A DNA stretch of 5,251 nucleotides from Bacteroidia bacterium. GTDB taxonomy: Bacteria; Bacteroidota; Bacteroidia; Bacteroidales; VadinHA17. Every line of letters starts with the position of its first letter. Position 1 is the first letter of the stretch. Where the stretch lies: contig JAPLEC010000360.1 of NCBI GenBank assembly GCA_026391515.1, positions 1-5,251 on the forward strand. Direction: 5' to 3'. Below are positions 1-5,251 of the stretch, in pieces. The position numbers and the translations under genes are program-made. Below the pieces are notes generated by a model. That model saw nothing but the letters and a program-made list of their open reading frames with translations. It did not search any database and was not told the origin of the DNA.

Positions 1-555
1 CAGGCCAATGAGATTCTGTCTAAAACAGTTTCAAGAGAAAAAGGAAAATCTGAAGCAACTAAAAAAACAGAAACAATTCCGGTCGAAGAAAAAGATGTTG
101 ACTATTACAAAGTTGAAGATAAAATGGCTGCTCCTGCGGCAGCTATGATAAAACAGGAACCTGTGCAGGCTGTTTTGGATGATTCACTTGTTGTTATCGG
201 ATACGGCGATGCAGAAAGAGCAAAAGCAGAAGCTGCTGCAGGTAAAGTCGAATTTGATCAGAGCGGATATTTGCCTCCCCAACCGGTTAATGGAAAAGAC
301 AGCTTCGATAAATATATTGAAGAAAATATCAGGAAACCTGCGACTTTAGGTGAGGGTGAAAAAGCTATTGTGGTTATAAGCTTCCTTGTTAAAAACACCG
401 GTGCCATTGACAGTATAAAGGTCTTACGCAGTCCCGGAAATGAGTTTTCAGAGGAAGCAAAGAGGTTAATTATGGATGGACCGAAGTGGAAACCAGCTGA
501 GAGTAATCGGGTCAAAATTGACGATGAGATCAGGTTAAGAATTATTTTTAAATAG
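1..555 (+). CDS. TonB-family energy transducer, C-terminal part (5' end outside window)
   Basis: The frame is open from the first base and ends at TAG 553-555, so 184 C-terminal residues are visible; the internal ATG at 124 is not the likely start. The last ~93 residues (from PQPV, nt 274-291) read as a TonB C-terminal domain: a conserved FDKYIEENIRKP segment, a central strand (AIVVISFLVKNTGAIDSIKV), then SPGNEFSEEAKRLI and a final WKPA...IRLRIIF strand. This domain normally sits in the periplasm and contacts outer-membrane TonB-dependent receptors. Upstream is a charged, low-complexity linker rich in Lys, Glu and Ala, as expected for a periplasm-spanning region. Between them is VVIGYG (nt 190-207), like the motif at the plug start of SusC-type receptors. 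The membrane anchor and any N-terminal regulatory domain would lie before the window. Related Bacteroidota proteins sometimes join an anti-sigma-like N-terminus to this domain, which cannot be tested here. Family call is firm; cellular role is inferred. Confidence 0.82.
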   Translation, partial: QANEILSKTVSREKGKSEATKKTETIPVEEKDVDYYKVEDKMAAPAAAMIKQEPVQAVLDDSLVVIGYGDAERAKAEAAAGKVEFDQSGYLPPQPVNGKDSFDKYIEENIRKPATLGEGEKAIVVISFLVKNTGAIDSIKVLRSPGNEFSEEAKRLIMDGPKWKPAESNRVKIDDEIRLRIIFK

Positions 556-561
556 AAAATA

Positions 562-660
562 TCTTTGTGCTCTTATTTTTATCTTCGTGCCCTTCGTGGT
601 TAAAAGAAAGGTATATTTAACCACAAAGAACACAAAGGAGAATCACAAAGGACACAAAGA
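562..660. repeat. Imperfect inverted repeat built of CACAAAG/CTTTGTG units
   Basis: This fills most of the 118-nt gap between the transducer and the TIM-barrel gene. The right arm holds four exact CACAAAG copies at 622, 631, 644 and 653 (spacings 9, 13, 9). The left arm holds the complement as CTTTGTG at 563 and CTTCGTG at 583 and 592; a fourth unit near 570-576 is degraded. The inner stem pairs 592-604 with 616-628 (12 of 13 bases) around an 11-nt loop (605-615); outer pairs include 563-569 with 653-659. Such CACAAAG-rich intergenic palindromes are, to my knowledge, scattered in many environmental bacterial genomes, often mis-annotated as short Lys/His/Thr-rich peptides. It could fold into a long RNA hairpin that ends or protects transcripts, but it lacks a clear terminal U-tract, so terminator function is unproven. 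Confidence 0.85.
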
Positions 661-673
661 AAAGACAATTTAT

Positions 674-2686
674 ATGATTAGCCGATTAAGAACACTATCA
701 TTTTTTTTATTATTATTAATACCTGCTGAATTTAAAATCACCTCTCAACCTGTCGATTCTGAATCCTTTAAGTCAAATACTAGGTTCAGCTTTTACTCAT
801 TCGAAAAACAAGGTGAGCTTCTTCTTCATGTACCACAAAATCTTTTATACTCAAACATAGAAGTCAATTTTAAAATTAACGGTTCTGATGCTGGAACATG
901 GAAAGGAATTCCAGGTAAGAAAATATTACGAATTCCATTCGATCTTGATCTTCAACCTGCTGTGTATAAGATAATTACAGAAATCTCTGTTAAAGGAAAG
1001 AGTCTAAAATATCAGGCTTCTTCCGATCTTTTAATTTTAAAATATAAGCCTAACGAAGTTAAAACTGACCGGCTTACCGGCGGTCTGATTGTAAACAAGA
1101 AACAATTCTTCCCATTCGGATTCTATTGTTATTCACCAGTTTACCCTACTCTTCCTGAAGAAGAGGTTGTTAAAGGCTTTAATATGATTTCGCCCTACCA
1201 GAAGATATTGCCTGAAACCTTTAGTGAAAGAAAAGCTTATATGGATCGCTGTGCGCAGCTTGGAATGAAGGTGCATTATAACCTTCTTTCTGTTTCAGGA
1301 GGCGGAGGTGTAGGTTCAAGAATTGAGGGTCTTTCTGAAAAACAAAAAAAGGAACGGCTAATAAATGAGATCTCAGCTTTTAAGGATCATCCCGCACTGC
1401 TGGCATGGTATATCTCCGACGAGCCTACCGGTAATGGAATTATGCCGGATTCACTCCTGAAAGTCTATAACATTATTAAGGAAAACGATCCATGGCATCC
1501 TGTCTCGATTGTATTTATGGCTCCTTTCATGTTGTCAAAAAAATATTCAGATGCGCTTGATATTGTGATGGCTGATCCTTATCCAGTTCCGGACAGCCCT
1601 ATTACTCTTGCCGGCGATGTTGCAGATCAGCTTTCAAAAGAATTTACTGGCAGCAAACCTGTCTGGATAGTCCCCCAAGCCTTTGGCGGAGGTGAATGGT
1701 GGAGCCGGGAGCCTTCACTGCAGGAATTAAGATCAATGACATACCAGTCAATAATTAATGGTGCAAGAGGTATTCAATATTTTGTAAGACAAGGACTTAG
1801 TTTATTCCCTAAATCTGCAGCCACATGGGGTGAATGCGGCAGAATGGCCGTCGAAATTGCAGAGCTGACTCCATGGCTCCTGTCGGATGAAGAGACAATT
1901 CCTGTAAGGGCGGGATCAAAAAATATTGCAGTATCATCTGCAGTTCATGATGGTCAGCTGATGATAATTGCTGTAAACAAAACAAATTCTCCTCAAAGAG
2001 CAGACTTTTCACTTTCAAAATCACTTTCGGGGAAAGCAAAAGTTTTATTTGAGAATCGGAGTGTTTCTATGATCAGAGGTATTTTTTCTGATATGCTTTC
2101 AGCCTTCGGTTCACAAGCTTACCTTGTCGATTTGAAACCAAGGAAAGAAACTGTAAAATTTTGGATTTATAACCTTGCCAAAGATCCCGGTTTCGAAGAT
2201 GTTTCAAGTCCGGGTGTGCCCGCCTCATGCTATGCCCGTAACGGAGGCGACAGAGGTGCAACTTATTTCCTCGATACACGGGAGAATATCGAAGGCAATC
2301 ATTCAGTAAGGATAGTTACACCTAAGAATAACAACAGCATTAAGCTAAGATGTTTTCCTGTATCTGTCAGGAACGGGGCAACTTATTATATTTCAATATG
2401 GGCAAAAACTGATCCTGAGCAAAGAAATTCTGATGACTTTGAAAAAAATAAACCTCAATATTTTGAGATTTCATTGGGAGATTATGGAACAACAAGATTT
2501 ACGTTGAGCAATGAATGGCAGAAATTTGTAACATCTGTTACAGTTCCATATTATAACGATCTGCCTCCGAAAACAAATGTTATCTTACAGATGCCATCGG
2601 CAGGTGTCGCATGGTTTGATATGCTACAAGTGGCTGAAGGAATTGATATAAATCAATGTGTCAATCCGGAATTGAAATATGAGTGA
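674..2686 (+). CDS. Secreted TIM-barrel glycoside hydrolase-like protein with C-terminal carbohydrate-binding-like domain
   Basis: A 670-residue protein is read from ATG 674. This start gives a basic n-region (MISRLR) and a hydrophobic stretch (SFFLLLLIP), a typical Sec signal peptide; the frame stays open back to GTG 587, but those 29 codons lie in the inverted repeat. Apparent domains: a beta-sandwich at about 35-130; a TIM-barrel-like region at about 135-410; a short beta domain to about 490; and about 500-660 resembling a CBM4/9-type module (NLAKDPGFEDV start, YYISIWAKT, final VAWFDMLQV strand). WYISDEP places E250 where clan GH-A enzymes carry the acid/base Glu of an NEP motif, here preceded by Asp249. 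A second conserved-looking segment is WIVPQAFGGGEWW (331-343), followed by GARGIQYF (363-370). The catalytic nucleophile is not clear; E341 is one candidate. I cannot name a CAZy family or substrate. The arabinofuranosidase-like gene follows 104 nt downstream, suggesting a shared glycan target. Confidence 0.78.
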   Translation: MISRLRTLSFFLLLLIPAEFKITSQPVDSESFKSNTRFSFYSFEKQGELLLHVPQNLLYSNIEVNFKINGSDAGTWKGIPGKKILRIPFDLDLQPAVYKIITEISVKGKSLKYQASSDLLILKYKPNEVKTDRLTGGLIVNKKQFFPFGFYCYSPVYPTLPEEEVVKGFNMISPYQKILPETFSERKAYMDRCAQLGMKVHYNLLSVSGGGGVGSRIEGLSEKQKKERLINEISAFKDHPALLAWYISDEPTGNGIMPDSLLKVYNIIKENDPWHPVSIVFMAPFMLSKKYSDALDIVMADPYPVPDSPITLAGDVADQLSKEFTGSKPVWIVPQAFGGGEWWSREPSLQELRSMTYQSIINGARGIQYFVRQGLSLFPKSAATWGECGRMAVEIAELTPWLLSDEETIPVRAGSKNIAVSSAVHDGQLMIIAVNKTNSPQRADFSLSKSLSGKAKVLFENRSVSMIRGIFSDMLSAFGSQAYLVDLKPRKETVKFWIYNLAKDPGFEDVSSPGVPASCYARNGGDRGATYFLDTRENIEGNHSVRIVTPKNNNSIKLRCFPVSVRNGATYYISIWAKTDPEQRNSDDFEKNKPQYFEISLGDYGTTRFTLSNEWQKFVTSVTVPYYNDLPPKTNVILQMPSAGVAWFDMLQVAEGIDINQCVNPELKYE

Positions 2687-2702
2687 TTTTTTTACACTGA
2701 GA

Positions 2703-2755
2703 GACACAGAGAAGCACAGAGAACCACAGAGAAAATCCTCTGTGCAACTCTGTGC
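2703..2755. repeat. Inverted repeat with 10-nt period, CACAGAG/CTCTGTG core
   Basis: It lies in the 104-nt gap after the TIM-barrel gene. Three CACAGAGA copies begin at 2705, 2715 and 2725 (period exactly 10), followed by two CTCTGTG copies at 2738 and 2748 (period 10). The arms fold as 2725-2731 with 2738-2744 (7 bp) around a 6-nt loop, then a 3x3 internal loop, then 2714-2721 with 2748-2755 (8 bp). A T-run (2687-2693) precedes it rather than following it, so on the plus strand it is not a standard intrinsic terminator; an RNA-stabilising or partial terminating role is possible. To my knowledge such CACAGAG-rich palindromes are common intergenic elements in environmental bacteria and often generate spurious short ORFs on either strand. 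Confidence 0.85.
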
Positions 2756-2790
2756 AAGTTCTTAATTCTAAATAAAATATAACCTTCAAT

Positions 2791-4851
2791 ATGAAAAATA
2801 TCCTTAATCTGTTTCTAACAATTTCAATTATAATATTTTCCAGATGTTCAATCAAAAAGGAAAATATAAATTATAAAGGGAATACCGCTCCTTTAAAACA
2901 AAACGCTTATATCAAATTACCTCTTGGTTCAATTAAACCAGAGGGTTGGCTTAAGGCTCAGCTTGAAGCACAGGCTACAGGACTCACAGGCAATATAGAT
3001 GATTTCTGGCCCGACCTTTCAAACAATGCCTGGCAAGGAGGTACCGGCGATGCCTGGGAAAGAGGCCCTTATTTTCTCGATGGACTTGTCCCGCTTGCTT
3101 ATCTTCTTGACGATAACCATCTCAAAGAAAAAGTAAAAAAATGGATTGAACCAATCCTTGCAAGCAGCAGAGATTCCGGATGGTACGGCCCTCTGAAAAA
3201 TAAGGATCGCTGGCCGCTGGCTGTGGCTAACAAAGTTTTAATGCAGTATTACGAAGCCACTTCTGATGCCAGAGCTCTCAATATCCTTACAAAATATTTC
3301 AGATATATTCACGATACGCCTCCCGACTGGCCTGATAAGGACTGGCGCGGTGTCAGAGCAATGGAGAATGCTGTCACCGGTTACTGGCTCTATCGCCAGA
3401 CAAAAGAGCCGTGGATCCTTGAGGCAATCGAATCGATACAAAAAAACTGCCGTGACTGGACTGCCTATTATGAAAAATTTCCATGGGATTCTGCAGCGTT
3501 TGCCGATAAGAAGATACCTCTTCAATGGAAGGAAGATGGCTTGACTGCTCATGGCGTCAATAATGCAATGGCTATCAAATATCCCGGACTATGGTACCAG
3601 CAATCAGGTGACTTAAGGTATAAAAATGCAGTTTTTGCAGGCATTAAAAAATATGATATCAACCATGGCCAGACAGGTGGAATATTCTCATGCGACGAGC
3701 ATCTTTCAGGAAACTCACCAGACAGAGGTACAGAATTTTGCTCTGTCGTTGAGTACATGTTTTCGATGGAAGAATTATATGAAATCTTTGGTGAAAACAG
3801 CCTTGCTGACCGGCTTGAATTGCTCACATTCAATGCATTACCTGGTACTACCACACCTGATATGTGGGCGCATCAATACGACCAGCAGACAAACCAGGTG
3901 CTGGTAAACAGTGCAAAAAGAGATTGGACATCAAACGGGAATTACTCCAACCTTTATGGTCTGATGCCAAACTTCGCATGTTGTCTGGCAAACATGCACC
4001 AGGGATGGCCAAAATTTGTTGAGAGCCTCTGGATGGCTACAAATGATAACGGGCTTGTTGCAGTTGCTTACTCTCCCTCAGTAGTAAAAGCTAAAGTCGC
4101 AAATGGAAAAGATGTCACAATCAATGAAATAACTGATTACCCGTTTAACGGTGATATCACACTGAGAATCAGTACATCAGGAGCAGTTAAATTTCCGCTG
4201 TACCTGAGGATTCCAGGATGGGCCGACACAGTTGTGTTTAAATTCAGGGATAAAACAATTACCGGTACAGCAGGGAAGACAATTAAACTTTTTGGAAAAT
4301 GGAAAGATGGCGACCAGATCACTTTCAATCTCCCAATGAAAATAAGATATGAAAAAAGGTACAACAATTCCCTATCGCTTATGAGAGGACCACTCTATTT
4401 TTCGTTAAGGATTGAAAAAGAATATAAAAGTGTAAAAATCAATTATGACAATTTCGGGTATAAAGGAAGTATCGACTGGGAAATCTATCCTATGAGTCCA
4501 TGGAACTACGGATTGATGATTGACAATGCTAATCCGGGCAGAGGAATAAAAGTTGCAGAAAATCCAGTGACCAAATACCCATTTGCAGATAAAGGAGATA
4601 TGATATGGTCGGCAGATTCAGGAAAATATATCGCCTGGGATAAAGATGCTGCAGTAGTCATTACAACAAGGGGAGTTAAGATCCCTGAGTGGACTTTGAA
4701 AAATAATTCAGCTGATGTTCCACCTGTAAGTCCTGTAAAGCCTGAAGGTTATCCTGAAGTAATTCAGCTTGTTCCCTACGGCAGTGCAAAGCTTAGAATA
4801 ACGGAATTTCCGGTGATTGATATAACACAAATGATTGACATTATCAGATAG
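2791..4851 (+). CDS. Exported GH127/DUF1680-type beta-L-arabinofuranosidase-like glycoside hydrolase
   Basis: A 686-residue protein from ATG 2791; an in-frame TAA shortly upstream (2773-2775) supports this start. The first 18 residues are a hydrophobic signal followed by Cys19 (FSRC), possibly a lipoprotein anchor, although Arg before the Cys is unusual for a lipobox. From about residue 43, GSIKPEGWLKAQLEAQATGL and WERGPYFLDGLVPLAYLL mark the (alpha/alpha)6-barrel of the beta-L-arabinofuranosidase superfamily; LYLRIPGW and MRGPLYFSLRI lie in the C-terminal beta domains (about 430-686). In the Bifidobacterium GH127 enzyme HypBA1, Zn is held by Glu338, Cys340, Cys417 and Cys418, with Cys417 the nucleophile; the apparent counterparts here are E315, C317, C397 and C398. 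E303 (DEHLSG) is the best acid/base candidate. Family members remove beta-L-arabinofuranose from plant glycans or glycoproteins, but this subgroup's substrate cannot be read from sequence. It probably acts in the periplasm or at the cell surface. Its 3' end overlaps the convergent peptidase gene by 8 bp. Confidence 0.86.
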   Translation: MKNILNLFLTISIIIFSRCSIKKENINYKGNTAPLKQNAYIKLPLGSIKPEGWLKAQLEAQATGLTGNIDDFWPDLSNNAWQGGTGDAWERGPYFLDGLVPLAYLLDDNHLKEKVKKWIEPILASSRDSGWYGPLKNKDRWPLAVANKVLMQYYEATSDARALNILTKYFRYIHDTPPDWPDKDWRGVRAMENAVTGYWLYRQTKEPWILEAIESIQKNCRDWTAYYEKFPWDSAAFADKKIPLQWKEDGLTAHGVNNAMAIKYPGLWYQQSGDLRYKNAVFAGIKKYDINHGQTGGIFSCDEHLSGNSPDRGTEFCSVVEYMFSMEELYEIFGENSLADRLELLTFNALPGTTTPDMWAHQYDQQTNQVLVNSAKRDWTSNGNYSNLYGLMPNFACCLANMHQGWPKFVESLWMATNDNGLVAVAYSPSVVKAKVANGKDVTINEITDYPFNGDITLRISTSGAVKFPLYLRIPGWADTVVFKFRDKTITGTAGKTIKLFGKWKDGDQITFNLPMKIRYEKRYNNSLSLMRGPLYFSLRIEKEYKSVKINYDNFGYKGSIDWEIYPMSPWNYGLMIDNANPGRGIKVAENPVTKYPFADKGDMIWSADSGKYIAWDKDAAVVITTRGVKIPEWTLKNNSADVPPVSPVKPEGYPEVIQLVPYGSAKLRITEFPVIDITQMIDIIR

Positions 4852-5251
4852 GTTCTGTCTTTCCCTTCAGCCACTCCCTCTCTTCTTTTCTAAGGTATGG
4901 GCTTAACTTATCATAAACATCTGTATGATAATTATTTAGCCAATCAATCTCATTCTGATCAAGCAATGATTTATCAATCAGGTTTTTATCGATGTAACAC
5001 AATGAGACAGTATCAAATTTCAGAAATTGTCCGAATTCGGTCTCTTCATCTTCATAGCAGAGTATGAGATTCTCCGTGCGGATTCCATATTCTCCTTCCC
5101 TGTAGATTGCCGGTTCATTTGAAATTAACATTCCGGGTTCAATATTAATTTTAACATCTGCAGGACTGATATTCTGTGGTCCTTCATGTACATTCAGACA
5201 GTAACCAACTCCATGCCCGGTCCCGTGGCCATAATTCAAACCATTCTCCCA
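4844..5251 (-). CDS. Xaa-Pro aminopeptidase (M24B, XPNPEP1-like), C-terminal part (5' end outside window)
   Basis: The minus-strand frame is open to the window edge and ends at TGA (4846-4844), giving 135 C-terminal residues. TTG at 5239 falls inside the conserved WENGLNYGHGTGHGVG segment, so it is not the start. Aminopeptidase P removes an N-terminal residue preceding proline, using a dinuclear metal site in a pita-bread fold. Visible active-site residues, in fragment numbering, are H9 and H13 of HGTGHG (H13 matching metal ligand His354 of E. coli PepP), H22 in NVHEGP, E46 in SNEP and E60 in GIRTEN; the two Asp ligands lie beyond the window. The HGTGHGVG...NVHEGP form and the tail (about 70-135: FLKFDTVSLCYIDKNLI, WLNNYHTDVYDKLSP) match the XPNPEP1-like subfamily with its extra C-terminal domain, rather than the shorter PepP. 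There is no signal of exported function; it is probably a cytoplasmic housekeeping peptidase. All visible catalytic residues are intact. Confidence 0.93.
   Translation of the reverse strand, partial: WENGLNYGHGTGHGVGYCLNVHEGPQNISPADVKINIEPGMLISNEPAIYREGEYGIRTENLILCYEDEETEFGQFLKFDTVSLCYIDKNLIDKSLLDQNEIDWLNNYHTDVYDKLSPYLRKEEREWLKGKTEPI

Noticed and set aside
560..567. TATCTTTG, a match to the Bacteroidota -7 promoter consensus TAnnTTTG, upstream of the hydrolase gene.
   Set aside because: It overlaps the first CTTTGTG unit of the inverted repeat, so the match arises from the repeat, and no TTTG-like -33 element is seen at the right distance.
562..660. Possible short CRISPR-like array because of the repeated heptamers.
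   Set aside because: Units are only 7 nt, spacers are 2-6 nt, and the arms are inverted copies. This does not fit CRISPR repeat and spacer lengths.
701..720. T8 tract followed by TAT/TTA repeats, considered as a phase-variable slippage site.
   Set aside because: It encodes the Phe/Leu-rich core of the signal peptide, where T-rich codons are expected in AT-rich DNA. One 8-base run is weak evidence without variant data.
2684..2755. Intrinsic terminator for the TIM-barrel gene.
   Set aside because: There is a hairpin, but the T-run lies before the stem rather than after it, so a standard plus-strand terminator is not supported.
2661..2855. A minus-strand 64-codon reading frame across the gap, with a Cys/Leu-rich translation (WFSVLLCVSQC).
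   Set aside because: Its central part is the translation of the CTCTGTG repeat units and its ends overlap flanking coding genes. Such peptides are typical artefacts of this repeat type.
3238..3907. Several 90-105-codon frames on both strands within the arabinofuranosidase-like gene.
   Set aside because: They are fully inside a strongly supported coding gene, lack family features and mutually overlap. They are frame shadows.

Overview
The window looks like chromosomal DNA of a Bacteroidota member, probably an environmental or uncultured lineage. The evidence is moderately AT-rich DNA, start codons in A/T-rich contexts without Shine-Dalgarno sequences, a TonB-type transducer of the style common in Bacteroidota, and secreted polysaccharide-degrading enzymes. 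This is inferred from gene content; no rRNA or other phylogenetic marker is present.

Layout, left to right: (1) 1-555 (+), the C-terminal 184 residues of a TonB-family energy transducer, cut by the window start. (2) 562-660, an imperfect inverted repeat built from copies of a CACAAAG/CTTTGTG core. (3) 674-2686 (+), a 670-residue secreted protein with a predicted TIM-barrel glycoside hydrolase domain and a C-terminal carbohydrate-binding-like domain. (4) 2703-2755, a second inverted repeat with a related core (CACAGAG/CTCTGTG) and a 10-nt period. (5) 2791-4851 (+), a 686-residue exported protein of the GH127/DUF1680 beta-L-arabinofuranosidase group, with the cysteine/glutamate zinc-site residues in place. 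(6) 4844-5251 (-), the C-terminal 135 residues of an XPNPEP1-type aminopeptidase P (M24B), cut by the window end and overlapping gene 5 tail to tail by 8 bp. No gene-free stretch exceeds 300 bases.

The two middle genes are co-directional, both exported and both predicted to act on carbohydrates. They plausibly form part of a locus for breaking down arabinose-containing plant glycans. No SusC/SusD pair, sulfatase or regulator is visible, so calling it a polysaccharide utilisation locus would go beyond the window. The transducer and the peptidase look like unrelated neighbours.

The most unusual non-coding signal is the pair of repeat-built hairpins that exactly bracket the TIM-barrel gene. They have different periods but related 7-nt cores. 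The first also creates a false N-terminal extension of the downstream reading frame. I see no RNA gene, CRISPR array, insertion sequence or convincing new defence or regulatory system.
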